Positions 33,231-42,688 of a stretch of DNA of 64,000 bases are shown one piece after another. The translations under genes were made by a program, and so were the position numbers. The stretch covers positions 62,001 to 126,000 of the forward strand of contig VGTH01000010.1 of NCBI GenBank assembly GCA_016874755.1. Reading direction: 5' to 3'. The stretch comes from Deltaproteobacteria bacterium. Lineage in GTDB: Bacteria; Desulfobacterota; Binatia; UBA9968. Under the pieces are notes generated by a model that was given only the letters and a program-made list of their open reading frames with translations, was not told the origin of the DNA and searched no databases. The first letter of the stretch is position 1, and each line of letters begins with the position of its first letter.

Positions 33231-35078
33231 CTAGAGCTGCGCCGCCTCTTGGCTCCACGGCAAAAATTCTTGCAGTTCCAGTCTTTCCAATGTTTCCTTG
33301 AACGGCCTTCCCGTCCGCTCATGCCGTCCCGACATTTTGTAGTAATCCCAAATCATATCCGGCAGCCATTTGGCGATGGTGAAACCTTTGTATTTGCCGT
33401 CCTGAATCGGCTCCAGAAATCTTGGGCCGACGTCTTGCCAGTCGAAGTCAGCGATCCAGCCGCGTTGGGTGCCGAAGAGGCTTTGCAGGATCATGCTGCG
33501 GTGGCCGGCGGCGAGGGCTTCCTCCATCGAGAAGTTCCAGCCGGTGATGGCGTTAAAGGCATCGACGATGGAGTTCAGGCCGTCTTTCCTGTGCGCCTCC
33601 TGCGCAAACCAGCAGCCGCCGAAGATGCCGGTGAATTGGCGGTACTGTTCCGACAGCACGTGGGACCAAACCCAACCTTCGGGGTTGTCCATTTCTAGCG
33701 GTCCCCATTTTTCGTTCTCGCGCAGATCGGGCGGTGGATTTTTCGAGCCACCGCCCTGCGGCTTCATGCCGCCGCTGGAGACCAATTCCCTTAACATTTG
33801 ACCAAGCAGAGGGCGCCACTCGTGCATCGCCGGCGTGCCGCCTTTGGTATGCACCGCCCATTTGGGCGCGTCGCCGCCGAGCGCTTCGGCGAGTTGTTTC
33901 GGACCTTCGGCGAGCAGGTTGCCGAGCCAACCTTCGCGGCGCGCGGCCATGTCGAGCAATTTATCGACCGCTTCGACGTTGCCCCATTCGAGCTTCAAGC
34001 CATTGGTGCGATCAGGTCCGAGCAAGCCTTTCTCCCAGGCTTCGAAGGCGACGCCGGCACCGCAGGAGAAATGGCTGCACTCGATGCCGAGATTATTAAT
34101 TTTCTCGGCGAGGTAAAGAACCGCGTTGCCTTTGATGCCGAGATTGAAAAACGTATCGAGCCACTCACCGCCGGCGTTGAAGTGCACGACGGTGCCTTTG
34201 AACTCGCCGCTGCCCAGTTTGGCGTCCCACGGACACATGCGGGCGCACTGAAAGCAGGGGCGCAGCACGACGTCGTTGTCGCCGAAGCCGGCGATATGCG
34301 CCGGTTGAATGTCGGTGCTGCGCCAGTTCAAGTTATTCAACGCGCCCCAGGCGTCGCCGTGGCCGCACTTGGTTTTCTTTTTCTTGACGTCGTGTTGTTG
34401 CAAGACGCCGCGCCAGCGCGCACCGGCGTCGGCGAGTTTTTCTTTGTTTCGGTGGCTCGGCCGCAGCCTGCCGCTGACGACGATCGCCTTGAGTTTCTTC
34501 GAGCCCAGGATGGCGCCGCCGCTGTGGGCGGCGAAATGGTTGTAGTCGTTGGCAAGCATGGCGCCGCGATTCAAATTCTCTCCCGCCGGGCCGATGCAGA
34601 GCACGCGGGCGTCGCGGTTACTGACGATCTCGCGCAGGCGGTCTTCTGTTTCTCTCGTGCCAAGGCCCCAGACCTGGGCGCCATCGCGCAGCTCGGCTTT
34701 GCCGTCTTTGATGTAGAGATAGACTGGCTTTGGTGACACGCCCTCCACGATGATGCCGTCGTAGCCAGCGGCTTTGAGATAGGTCGCCCAGTAGCCGCTG
34801 GTGGCGCCGCGGCCCAGCGTTCGTTCCGTCAATGGACTTAGATACACGGCGGTCATCTTCGTGCCGCCGGGCGTGAAGCCGTTACCGGTAAGCGGGCCGG
34901 TCATCATGACGACTTTGTTCTCCGGCCCAAACGGTGTGGCGTTGAGCGGCAGCTCGTTCATTAAGATATAGAGCGCCAGCGCCTGGCCGCCGATGAATTT
35001 TTTCAGAATCGGTTCTTCCAGAAGGTTCTCATCGGTGAGCTTGCCGCTGCTGAGATCGACGCGCAGGATCTTGCCCAT
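33231..35078 (-). CDS. Tungsten aldehyde:ferredoxin oxidoreductase
   Basis: This 615-residue AOR counted from ATG 35078 begins with the canonical M-G-K-I-L-R-V-D-L-S-S-G. The [4Fe-4S] ligands are Cys275, Cys278 and Cys282 (C-F-Q-C-A-R-M-C) and probably Cys489 (G-G-C-W-F-A). The bis-tungstopterin-binding N-domain has G-R-G-A-T-S-G-Y-W and A-A-H-S-G-G-A-I-L-G. It oxidises aldehydes to acids, or reduces acids with low-potential donors. The frame stays open 80 codons upstream (ATG 35132, ATG 35297, TTG 35318), so a longer protein is possible. I prefer 35078 on family grounds, though its ribosome site is weak. Confidence 0.9.
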   Translation of the reverse strand: MGKILRVDLSSGKLTDENLLEEPILKKFIGGQALALYILMNELPLNATPFGPENKVVMMTGPLTGNGFTPGGTKMTAVYLSPLTERTLGRGATSGYWATYLKAAGYDGIIVEGVSPKPVYLYIKDGKAELRDGAQVWGLGTRETEDRLREIVSNRDARVLCIGPAGENLNRGAMLANDYNHFAAHSGGAILGSKKLKAIVVSGRLRPSHRNKEKLADAGARWRGVLQQHDVKKKKTKCGHGDAWGALNNLNWRSTDIQPAHIAGFGDNDVVLRPCFQCARMCPWDAKLGSGEFKGTVVHFNAGGEWLDTFFNLGIKGNAVLYLAEKINNLGIECSHFSCGAGVAFEAWEKGLLGPDRTNGLKLEWGNVEAVDKLLDMAARREGWLGNLLAEGPKQLAEALGGDAPKWAVHTKGGTPAMHEWRPLLGQMLRELVSSGGMKPQGGGSKNPPPDLRENEKWGPLEMDNPEGWVWSHVLSEQYRQFTGIFGGCWFAQEAHRKDGLNSIVDAFNAITGWNFSMEEALAAGHRSMILQSLFGTQRGWIADFDWQDVGPRFLEPIQDGKYKGFTIAKWLPDMIWDYYKMSGRHERTGRPFKETLERLELQEFLPWSQEAAQL

Positions 35079-35515
35079 GTAGCCGCCCGGCAGCGGCGTG
35101 GTGCGTTTAGCAGGGAATAGTTGGGTCGACATAAGGACATCGCAGCAAGTGGCAATGGCTTCCTTTGTGGTCGTTTTGGATTTCAAAATCAACCCTGGGT
35201 CGACGCTGCGCGCGGCCATGCGCCAGCCGCCGGTGCGCGCTGCGGCGTCGAGCACGGTGGCGCGGTTTTTCGCGTTGGCGACCAAAGAGCCGAACATAGC
35301 CGCGACGCGCGGATTCAACCCGAAGCGGGCGGCGCCGGATCGTTGGAAAAGGAATCGAGCGACATCAAAGGCGAGTTCGAGATGGCAAACATCGCGGAAC
35401 GACGCTGGTCGACGAAGTTCTGCGGGAGATAGGAAAGTGCGGCGGAAATGAAACGGCCGCCCTACGAATCTTTGAGGCGCAGGACGGCCGGGTCGTAAAA
35501 TACGAGGGGCAAAGT

Positions 35516-35845
35516 TTACTTCGTTGCGTCGACCTTGAGGTTGTGTTTTTTACGCGCGATCTTGCGGCTTTGTTTGTCCTGGGCGTGCTCGATGCGGGCT
35601 TTCTCACGCTTGGTGACTTTGCCGTCGGCCACTGCTTTGTCTTCCAGGTTCTGTACATGCTCCTGGCCTTTTTCTAACCGGAGCGCTTCTTTCTCGGTGA
35701 ATTTGCCGGTCTCGACGCCTTTGTCGATGCGCTTATCCTGATTTTCCTGGCGCTTGTCGATGCGCTTGGTCGACTCGGCCGCCAGCGCTAAACCTGGCCC
35801 GATAAAAGCTGCCACAATGGCAACTGCGAGAATTCTCTTAACCAT
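35516..35845 (-). CDS. Small secreted basic coiled-coil protein
   Basis: This 109-residue protein has a signal peptide (M-V-K-R-I-L-A-V-A-I-V-A, cleaved near L-A-L-A-A) and then a highly charged helical chain. It contains two similar units, G-V-E-T-G-K-F-T-E-K-E-A near 43 and A-V-A-D-G-K-V-T-K-R-E-K near 71, each like a degenerate EF-hand pair. AAGGAG stands 7 bp before the ATG. Related periplasmic proteins of unknown function occur in many proteobacteria. It is a stand-alone gene upstream of and divergent from cysD. Confidence 0.75.
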   Translation of the reverse strand: MVKRILAVAIVAAFIGPGLALAAESTKRIDKRQENQDKRIDKGVETGKFTEKEALRLEKGQEHVQNLEDKAVADGKVTKREKARIEHAQDKQSRKIARKKHNLKVDATK

Positions 35846-36102
35846 CAAATTGCTCCTTCTGTTTGAGGTCTTTTTTTGGCGCCTTCCTCACCTGTAGGTA
35901 TTGCCACGAGTGAGCAGTTGCAAGCCTATCTTGCACCTTAAGGCCCGATTTATCTAATTTTTGTACATTAAGGGACTCTGTGTGTCCAATGTCCAGTTAG
36001 ACGGCGGAAGCACCAGTTGGTTTACGCAATCTTTAAAATAGCCGGCTAGCCATATCAGGCCTAGTGGGATATTAGAATTCAAACAAATCTGAAGGTCAGA
36101 TC

Positions 36103-37020
36103 ATGAAGATAATCCCAATGGGCGAAGACGCATTCCTAAACGAAATCGAAGCTGAAGCGATCGAGATTATCCGCGAAGTGGCGGCGACGGCGGCCAAGCC
36201 GGTGATGTTGTATTCGATCGGCAAGGACTCCTCGGTCATGCTGCGCCTGGCGCAGAAGGCGTTCTATCCGGGGCCGATTCCATTTCCGCTGCTGCACATC
36301 GATACGGGCTGGAAGTTTCGCGAGATGATCGCCTTTCGTGACCGCACGGCGGCGAGCGTTGGCGTTACGCTGTTGACCCACACCAACCCGCGCGGCGCCG
36401 CGGAGGGCATCGGCCCAATCACACATGGCTCGGCCTATCACACCGACGTCATGAAAACCGAGGCGTTGAAGCAGGCGCTCGACATGCACGGCTTCGACGT
36501 GGCGTTCGGCGGCGCGCGGCGCGACGAAGAGAAATCGCGCGCCAAGGAACGAATATTCTCTTTCCGTGCCCCAGGCCATCGCTGGGAGCCGAAAGCGCAG
36601 CGGCCTGAGCTGTGGAATCTTTACAACACGCGCATCAACCCCGGCGAGACCATTCGAGTCTTTCCGCTTTCCAATTGGACCGAGGCGGATATCTGGGCCT
36701 ACATCCGCCAAGAGAGTATCCCCATCGTTCCGTTGTACTTTGCCAAGGAGCGGCCGGTGGTACAGCGCTATGGCCAGTTGATCATGGTGGATGATCGGCG
36801 CTTGCCCCTGGAGCCAGGCGAAAAACCGCAAATGATCAGCGTGCGTTTCCGCACTTTGGGTTGTTATCCGCTGACCGCGGCAGTCGAGAGCAACGCGACG
36901 ACGTTGGATGAAATCGTTGCTGAAACCCTGGGCGCGACGACTTCGGAGCGACAAGGACGGATCATCGATCACGACGGTGCCGGATCGATGGAGCGCAAAA
37001 AGCAGGAAGGTTACTTCTGA
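36103..37020 (+). CDS. cysD: Sulfate adenylyltransferase subunit 2
   Basis: This 305-residue PP-loop ATP pyrophosphatase has the S-I-G-K-D-S-S loop near residues 37-43, the [16 protein letters not shown] segment, and a C-terminal [11 protein letters not shown]. It makes adenosine-5'-phosphosulfate from ATP and sulfate with the CysN GTPase. Its TGA overlaps the ATG of cysNC by one base (TGATG). A 250-bp leader upstream has no neighbouring gene on this strand and should carry the promoter. Confidence 0.97.
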   Translation: MKIIPMGEDAFLNEIEAEAIEIIREVAATAAKPVMLYSIGKDSSVMLRLAQKAFYPGPIPFPLLHIDTGWKFREMIAFRDRTAASVGVTLLTHTNPRGAAEGIGPITHGSAYHTDVMKTEALKQALDMHGFDVAFGGARRDEEKSRAKERIFSFRAPGHRWEPKAQRPELWNLYNTRINPGETIRVFPLSNWTEADIWAYIRQESIPIVPLYFAKERPVVQRYGQLIMVDDRRLPLEPGEKPQMISVRFRTLGCYPLTAAVESNATTLDEIVAETLGATTSERQGRIIDHDGAGSMERKKQEGYF

Positions 37021-38843
37021 TGGATACGTTGCGCTTCATCACTTGCGGCAGTGTCGATGATGGCAAATCGACGTTGATTGGCCGCTTGCTTTATGAGACT
37101 AAACTGATTTTCGAGGATCAGCTCGAGGCCCTCAAAGCAGACTCGAAAAAGTTTGGCACCCAAGGCGAGCGGTTGGATTTCGCGCTGCTGGTTGACGGCC
37201 TGCAGGCCGAGCGCGAGCAGGGGATTACCATCGACGTCGCCTACCGTTTCTTTGCCACACCCGAACGGCGCTTCATCGTCGCCGACACACCGGGCCACGA
37301 GCAATACACCCGCAATATGGCCACTGGCGCATCGACGGCGCAGGCGGCGGTGCTGTTGATCGACGCGCGCAAGGGGGTGCTGGTTCAAACCAAACGCCAC
37401 AGTCGGATCGTCTCTATGTTGGGGATCCGCCACGTCGTGCTGGCGGTGAACAAGATGGACCTCGCGGGCTGGTCGCAAACGCGTTTCGATGACATCAAAC
37501 GTGCGTACCTGCGATTTGCCGAGGAATTAAATTTCGAGAGCATCACGACCATTCCCATATCAGCCCTGGAAGGTCATAACGTCGTCGAGCGCGATCAAAA
37601 TACGATCTTGTGGTATCGCGGCCAGAGTTTGCTTGAGTGGTTGGAATCGGTCGCGGTGCAAGACCGCGAAGCGGGGCTACCGTTTGCCATGCCGGTGCAA
37701 TGGGTTAACCGGCCTAATCTCGACTTCCGCGGCTTTGCCGGTCGCGTCGCCAGCGGCACGGTAAAGCCGGGCGACGTGGTGCGTATCAGTCCATCGGGAG
37801 CCACCAGCCGGATCAAAGAGATCTCGGTTTGGGGCGGTGCCATCGCGAAGGCAAATGCCGGCGCAGCGGTAACCTTGGTGCTGGAGGATGAAGTCGATGC
37901 CAGCCGCGGCGATGTCATTGCCATCAATTCGCATCCTGTCGAAGCGGCCAATCAGTTCGAAGCCGACCTAATCTGGATGAGCGAGCACGCGCTCTTGCCG
38001 GGACGCTCGTATGCGGCGCTGATTCACGCGAAAGCAGCGAGCCTGGTGGTGACGCATATCAAGCATCGCGTTGACATCAATAGCGGTGCCCATCTCGCCG
38101 CGAAGAGCTTGAGCTTGAATGAAATCGGCCGAGTGACCATCAGCTTCGATCGCCTCGTGCCGTTTGCACCCTATAACGAGAACCGGCGGCTGGGCGCCTT
38201 TATCGTCATCGATAAGCTGACCAACGAGACCGTCGGTGCGGGCATGATTCACTTCGCTTTGCGGCGCGCGGTCAACGTGCATTGGCAAGCCATTGAACTG
38301 AGCAAGAACGCGCGCGCTGGGCTCAAAAATCAACAGCCGCGCTGCCTATGGTTCACCGGGCTTTCCGGCTCCGGCAAATCGACCATCGCCAACTTACTTG
38401 AGAAGCGGCTCCACGCCGAAGGCAAGCATACTTACATTCTCGACGGCGACAACGTGCGCCATGGGCTCAATCGTGATTTGGGATTTACCGAAGCTGATCG
38501 AGTCGAGAACATTCGCCGAGTGGCCGAAGTTGCGAAGTTGATGGTGGATGCCGGGCTATTGGTGATCGTCGCGTTCATCTCGCCGTTTCGTGCCGAGCGG
38601 CAAATGGCGCGCAATCTTTTCGAGGCGGGCGAGTTTGTCGAAGTGTTCGTCGATACGCCTCTCGAAGAGTGCGAGCGGCGCGATGTCAAAGGGTTGTATG
38701 CCAAAGCGCGGCGCGGCGAGCTAAAAAATTTCACCGGCATTGACAGCGCTTACGAAGCTCCGGAGGCGGCGGAGATCCATCTCGCAACAATCGAGCTTAG
38801 ACCCGAAGCTCGTGTCGAACAGGTGCTGCGCGCGTTGTTATAG
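37020..38843 (+). CDS. cysNC: Bifunctional sulfate adenylyltransferase subunit 1 / APS kinase
   Basis: This is a 607-residue fusion. Residues 1-430 are the CysN GTPase with P-loop G-S-V-D-D-G-K-S-T (10-18), D-T-P-G-H-E and N-K-M-D motifs. Residues 435-607 are the CysC APS kinase with a second P-loop G-L-S-G-S-G-K-S-T (446-454) and D-G-D-N-V-R-H-G-L. Together with CysD it makes PAPS from sulfate in two steps, for cysteine synthesis or for sulfating other molecules. The NodQ-like fusion is common in proteobacteria. It is translationally coupled to cysD. Confidence 0.97.
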   Translation: MDTLRFITCGSVDDGKSTLIGRLLYETKLIFEDQLEALKADSKKFGTQGERLDFALLVDGLQAEREQGITIDVAYRFFATPERRFIVADTPGHEQYTRNMATGASTAQAAVLLIDARKGVLVQTKRHSRIVSMLGIRHVVLAVNKMDLAGWSQTRFDDIKRAYLRFAEELNFESITTIPISALEGHNVVERDQNTILWYRGQSLLEWLESVAVQDREAGLPFAMPVQWVNRPNLDFRGFAGRVASGTVKPGDVVRISPSGATSRIKEISVWGGAIAKANAGAAVTLVLEDEVDASRGDVIAINSHPVEAANQFEADLIWMSEHALLPGRSYAALIHAKAASLVVTHIKHRVDINSGAHLAAKSLSLNEIGRVTISFDRLVPFAPYNENRRLGAFIVIDKLTNETVGAGMIHFALRRAVNVHWQAIELSKNARAGLKNQQPRCLWFTGLSGSGKSTIANLLEKRLHAEGKHTYILDGDNVRHGLNRDLGFTEADRVENIRRVAEVAKLMVDAGLLVIVAFISPFRAERQMARNLFEAGEFVEVFVDTPLEECERRDVKGLYAKARRGELKNFTGIDSAYEAPEAAEIHLATIELRPEARVEQVLRALL

Positions 38844-38862
38844 GGCGATTCATCAATCGCCG

Positions 38863-39621
38863 CTACCGTTCACCTACCACGCGCTGCGGCCGCCAGTGCG
38901 TCGAACGATGCGCTTCGACATAGTCTTCGCGGGCAAAAAGTTTGATCAACACGACGCCGGCGACGAAGCCGCCGACATGGGCCCAAAAGGCGGTGCCCCC
39001 CGCTTCACCTTGAGAGAAAAATCCGCTGACGGTTTGGATTAGGAACCAATAGCCCAGCATGACCCACGCGGGCAGGGCGATGGACGTGATAAAAATAACA
39101 ATCGGCACGATGGCATAGACTTTCACACGCGGGTAGAGAATCAGATAGGCGCCCATGACACCGCTGATGGCGCCGGACGCGCCGACCATGGGAATGCCCG
39201 ATGCGGGATTGGTAAGGACTTGGCCGAGCGCCGCGGCGAGGCCGGTGACCAAATAGAAAATCACGAAGCGCAGCCGGCCCATGGAATCTTCCACGTTGTT
39301 GCCAAAAATCCAGAGGAACCACATGTTGCCGAGGAGATGCATCCAGCCGCCATGCAGAAACATCGAAGTGATCAAATGCGACATCTGCCGTCCGGGATCG
39401 GTCTCGCAAACCAAGCCGGGACCGAGTGGCATGCGCGTGCCGGCGGGAAGCGCGCCGGTGAGCTCGCCGGGAATGAGGCCGAGGTTGCATATGGACGTCG
39501 CCAATGGCAAATCGCTGCCAGCGCCTTGGACTGCCAGCCAGCTTAGGACATTCAAGCCGATGATGGCGCCGGTGACGATCGCCGGGCGTTGGGTTTCGTT
39601 TTCATCGCGGTAGGGAAACAT
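38863..39621 (-). CDS. Rhomboid-family intramembrane serine protease
   Basis: This 252-residue protein has about six or seven membrane segments. The catalytic dyad is Ser149 in V-G-A-S-G-A-I-S-G and His215 in W-A-H-V-G-G-F. H-G-G-W-M-H-L-L-G-N-M marks the L1 loop and TM2. A soluble loop of about 50 residues between TM1 and TM2 holds two Cys. The substrate is unknown. It is convergent with cysNC, with 19 bp between stops. Confidence 0.93.
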   Translation of the reverse strand: MFPYRDENETQRPAIVTGAIIGLNVLSWLAVQGAGSDLPLATSICNLGLIPGELTGALPAGTRMPLGPGLVCETDPGRQMSHLITSMFLHGGWMHLLGNMWFLWIFGNNVEDSMGRLRFVIFYLVTGLAAALGQVLTNPASGIPMVGASGAISGVMGAYLILYPRVKVYAIVPIVIFITSIALPAWVMLGYWFLIQTVSGFFSQGEAGGTAFWAHVGGFVAGVVLIKLFAREDYVEAHRSTHWRPQRVVGER

Positions 39622-39666
39622 GCGATCTCCTTCGTTGGGGTCGATGGTGCGCGATGGTGGAGACGC

Positions 39667-40671
39667 TTACTTAGAGGCGTAGAGCTTATCGATAAAACCG
39701 CTGTCGTCCAGTTCTTTGATGAAACGCATCTCGGCGAAGTCCTGCGGTTTGGCCGTTTTCGCCTTGGGTTCTTTGTCGGCGATGGAATCGAGAATCATCT
39801 TGATGCCGTCCAGGGTCGGATACTGCTTGCGCGGCAGAATATTTTCCGCCACCGCGCGATCGTAAGTCTTCTCCAAGACCTCTCGGTCTTTCAAACCACC
39901 CATGTACTTGGCCAACACGCGGATGCCGCCTTCGCGGTCGGTTTTCAGGCGATGCACCGCTTCGACATGGGCGCGAATGTAGGCGCGCACGACTTCGGGA
40001 CGCTCGCGAATAAACTTTCTCGTCGTCGCCACACCGGTGTGTTGGTAAGGCAGGCCTAGAGCCGCAACGTCCGCCAACACATGAAAGCCTTTTTTCTGCG
40101 CCGCAAAGGTGCTCGGCGGCACGTGCACGGTGGCTTGCACGCGGTTGGTCTCCAAGCCGGCTTGGCGCGTAGTCGGGTTGCCAAGCTGGACAAACGAAAT
40201 ATCTTTATCGGGGTTCAAGCCGATACTTTGCAGCGCAAAGCGCGCGACGAATTCGCTCGCCGTGCCGAAGCTGCTGATCGCCACCGCGCCGCCTTTGAGC
40301 TGCGCGGCAGTTTTGATGTCGGGCCGGCTCATCAGCCACCAATCGAGCGTGACCGTGCCGCCGGCGACCATCGCGGTGTCCGAACCGCCGAGAGCGCTAT
40401 TGATGATGCCGATGCCGGCAATCTGCGAGATCGGTGTGTCGCCGGCCACCAGCGCCATGATCGGCGTGTTGCCGGTGAGCATGACAATCTGCGGATCGAG
40501 GCCGTTCTTGGCGAACAGGCCCATGTCCTTGGCCACCCAGATCGGCAGGTGCGCCGAGCTGATCGAGGCGTAGCCGGCGTTGAGCTTGGTTGGCGCTTGG
40601 CCGTACGCGTGACCTGCGGTTAACAACAGCGTCATGCAATAAGCAAAAATTGGAAGAGAAGCACGCCTCAT
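39667..40671 (-). CDS. SsuA/THI5-like ABC substrate-binding protein F
   Basis: This 334-residue periplasmic binding protein has a signal peptide ending near H-A-Y-G-Q (25). It has A-Y-A-S-I-S-S-A-H-L-P-I-W-V-A-K-D-M-G and V-A-I-S-S-F-G-T-A-S, the same family as A to E in the 20-kb tract but 20 kb away. Neighbours on the same strand are a formyltransferase-like gene and a gamma-carbonic-anhydrase-like gene upstream; no HDO gene is near. As with the others, no cognate permease or ATPase is adjacent. Confidence 0.87.
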   Translation of the reverse strand: MRRASLPIFAYCMTLLLTAGHAYGQAPTKLNAGYASISSAHLPIWVAKDMGLFAKNGLDPQIVMLTGNTPIMALVAGDTPISQIAGIGIINSALGGSDTAMVAGGTVTLDWWLMSRPDIKTAAQLKGGAVAISSFGTASEFVARFALQSIGLNPDKDISFVQLGNPTTRQAGLETNRVQATVHVPPSTFAAQKKGFHVLADVAALGLPYQHTGVATTRKFIRERPEVVRAYIRAHVEAVHRLKTDREGGIRVLAKYMGGLKDREVLEKTYDRAVAENILPRKQYPTLDGIKMILDSIADKEPKAKTAKPQDFAEMRFIKELDDSGFIDKLYASK

Positions 40672-40716
40672 GGGCAGTCCTCCAGAAGAAATTTGTCGTC
40701 GATCGCTGTGTCGGGC

Positions 40717-41631
40717 TTAGCCCAAACGGTCGCCGACTTTCAAACTGAGCTGCTTGGCAACCTCGGCACCGCTAACCTTGGCCGCTTCACCTCGGGCCTT
40801 CTTTGCCGTGAGCGTCCCACCGTTGAGCGCGATGGCAATTTCTTCGGCGCCGATATTGGTAACTTGTCCTGCAGGCGTTGAGCTGTTGCCAAGCTGCATA
40901 CGCGCCTCGAACAGGCGCACCATCTTGCCGTTGAACGTCGCATGCGCGCCCGGCTGCGGATCGCAGCCGCGGATCATGTTGTAGACTTCCTGCGCCGGTT
41001 TGGACCAATCGATCTTGGCGTGCTCGTCGCGACAGATCGGATCGTAGTTGGCCTTCGATTCGTCTTGCACGACGCGCGGCGGGTTGCCGGATTTGATCAA
41101 GTCGAGGCACTCGCCGATGGCTTCGACGCCGAGCGGGAAAATCTTGTTGAAGTAGAGCGAACCGGTGGTGTCGTCGGGCTCGATGGTGACGGTTTTTTGC
41201 AAAAGGATTGGACCCGTGTCGATGCCGGGATCGACCCAGAAGTAGGTGAGGCCGGTGATCGTTTCGCCTTTCATGATCGCCCAATTGAGCGCGCTGGCGC
41301 CGCGATACTTGGGTAAGATCGACGGGTGGAAACAGATGCTGCCGAGTTTGGGCACGGTAAAGACTTGCTCGGGGACGATTTGGGTGACGAAGGCGAGAAC
41401 AGCGAGGTCGGCATTGTAGCCGATAAACTCCTCGCGCACCTCCGGGCCTTTGAGATTTTTGTGTTGACGCACCGCAATGCCAAGCGACAAAGCCTTTTGC
41501 TTGACCGGATCGAACTTGCCGCTGGGCGGATCGAGCGGGCAGTAGACCGCGACGACTTCATCGCCTTTGCTGAGAATTTTTTCCAAAGTTTTTTCCGCAA
41601 AGGCCGCCTGGCCGATTAGAATGATTCTCAT
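40717..41631 (-). CDS. Formyltransferase-fold protein (10-formyl-THF hydrolase/Fmt-like)
   Basis: This 304-residue protein has an N-terminal formyltransferase Rossmann domain and a C-terminal Fmt OB-like domain (about 203-300). Catalytic His102 lies in C-F-H-P-S-I-L-P and Asp138 in D-P-G-I-D-T-G. The Asn two residues before the His in E. coli Fmt (N106-x-H108) is Cys100 here. The H-P-S-x-L-P ... W-x-D-x-G-x-D-T-G pattern resembles the formyl-THF hydrolase domain of ALDH1L more than Fmt. It probably acts on a formyl or related one-carbon group and is not necessarily the housekeeping Met-tRNA formyltransferase. Confidence 0.82.
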   Translation of the reverse strand: MRIILIGQAAFAEKTLEKILSKGDEVVAVYCPLDPPSGKFDPVKQKALSLGIAVRQHKNLKGPEVREEFIGYNADLAVLAFVTQIVPEQVFTVPKLGSICFHPSILPKYRGASALNWAIMKGETITGLTYFWVDPGIDTGPILLQKTVTIEPDDTTGSLYFNKIFPLGVEAIGECLDLIKSGNPPRVVQDESKANYDPICRDEHAKIDWSKPAQEVYNMIRGCDPQPGAHATFNGKMVRLFEARMQLGNSSTPAGQVTNIGAEEIAIALNGGTLTAKKARGEAAKVSGAEVAKQLSLKVGDRLG

Positions 41632-41676
41632 CTCTTATGCTCCTACGATCACGAGCCACGAGCACGAAGCATGATC

Positions 41677-42204
41677 TTAACCGATAACTTTATAGTTGCC
41701 GCCGAGGTAGCTTTGCGTCAAGCCGACATAGGCTGACGGCGCCATGTCGATCCATTTGCGCGCGTCACCGGCGATTTCTTTTTTTACCTGCGCTGGGCTG
41801 CCGGCGGCCAGGACATGGGCGGGGATTTTTGTGTGCGGCACGACTACGCTGCCGGCGGCGATCAGCGAACCTTCGCCAATTTCCGTGTCTTCTAAAATTG
41901 TGCAGTTCATGCCGACAATGACCCCGCGTTTGATGTCGCAGCCTTCCATAATCGCGCCATGGCCGATGGTGCACTCGTCGCCGACGATGGTGGTCTGTTC
42001 GCCGGAATGGATAACGCAGTTATCCTGAATGCTGGTGCGGGCGCCGACGAGAATCGGATAGCCGCCCATATCGGCGCGCAGCACCGCGCCCCACCAGACA
42101 CTGGAATCGTCGCCGACGCGCACGTCGCCGATCAACACTGCAGTTGGCGCGATGAAGGCCTTAGGCGATACGGTCGGTCGTTTGCCTTGGTATTCTACGA
42201 GCAT
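41677..42204 (-). CDS. Gamma-carbonic-anhydrase-like left-handed beta-helix protein
   Basis: This 175-residue protein has hexapeptide repeats through residues 15-130 and a C-terminal helix. ATG 42204 is chosen because GGAGGAAAG precedes it; a 30-residue upstream extension lacks any. Two of the three zinc histidines of the family are present, His66 (V-I-H-S-G) and His82 (I-G-H-G), but the third, expected five residues after His82, is Glu87 (G-A-I-M-E-G). Carbonic anhydrase activity is therefore doubtful; a metal-dependent hydratase or CoA-transferring role as in PaaY/CaiE relatives is possible. The neighbour downstream is the formyltransferase-like gene. Confidence 0.85.
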   Translation of the reverse strand: MLVEYQGKRPTVSPKAFIAPTAVLIGDVRVGDDSSVWWGAVLRADMGGYPILVGARTSIQDNCVIHSGEQTTIVGDECTIGHGAIMEGCDIKRGVIVGMNCTILEDTEIGEGSLIAAGSVVVPHTKIPAHVLAAGSPAQVKKEIAGDARKWIDMAPSAYVGLTQSYLGGNYKVIG

Positions 42205-42333
42205 GAAAACTTTCCTCCAAAAATGTGCCGCCACGATATGGGAGCGTGCTCGGGAAATCAAGTTTCCGTCCCGTTGATTGACTCGTATGGGCAAAGCCGC
42301 TAAAGAATTTTGACCCGATGGGTTGCTTGGTGA

Positions 42334-42591
42334 GGGATACGGATCTCCAAAGTCGGCGCCGCGATCACCAGCGCCGGCAGCAATCCTGACACCTCCGCGC
42401 TGTTCTACGATTTTCTCTTATCGCGCGCCGGCATGGAAACCATCCGCGCCAGCCGGCGTATTCCGACCCGCCCTGACGTTACGGCGCCTTATCTTAAGCC
42501 TTACAAGCAGATTCCCTTCGAGCCGCAGGCGATCGAAGAATTCGACAAACACGTGGCGACGTTTCGGGAAGTGTTCAAGCCGGGGAATTAG
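42334..42591 (+). pseudogene. 3' remnant of an extracellular solute-binding protein gene
   Basis: A plus-strand frame of 85 codons ending in TAG at 42589 has no usable start and opens right after a stop. It reads N-P-D-T-S-A-L-F-Y-D-F-L-L-S, then R-I-P-T-R-P-D-V and F-D-K-H-V-A-T-F-R-E-V-F. This is the typical C-terminus of iron/thiamine-type ABC solute-binding proteins (N-A-A-x-L-F-x-D-F-x-L-S ... R-x-P-x-R-x-D-V). Everything N-terminal is missing. A related intact gene is at 46285. Confidence 0.65.
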
Positions 42592-42597
42592 AACAAA

Positions 42598-42673
42598 TTC
42601 TCGCGCAAAACGGCAAAGGACGCAAAGTTCGGAAAATTTTTTCCTCTGCGCTCTCAGCGACTCTGCGCGAGAC
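42598..42673. repeat. Dispersed inverted repeat, CTCGCGCAAA type
   Basis: TTCTCGCGCAAA on the left faces CTCTGCGCGAGAC on the right, with GCAAAG...GCAAAGTTCGGA inside. It is the same family as 16145-16463 and 63064-63142. It separates the solute-binding remnant from lhgO. Confidence 0.7.
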
Positions 42674-42688
42674 TTTTCCCAGGTCCTA

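Noticed and set aside
35098-35451. 117-codon plus-strand frame opposite the AOR extension
   Set aside because: No start site or family. The minus-strand AOR frame is at least as likely in this stretch. I left both open instead of calling a new gene.
36136-36972. 278-codon antisense frame over cysD
   Set aside because: Shadow of a highly conserved gene in GC-rich DNA.
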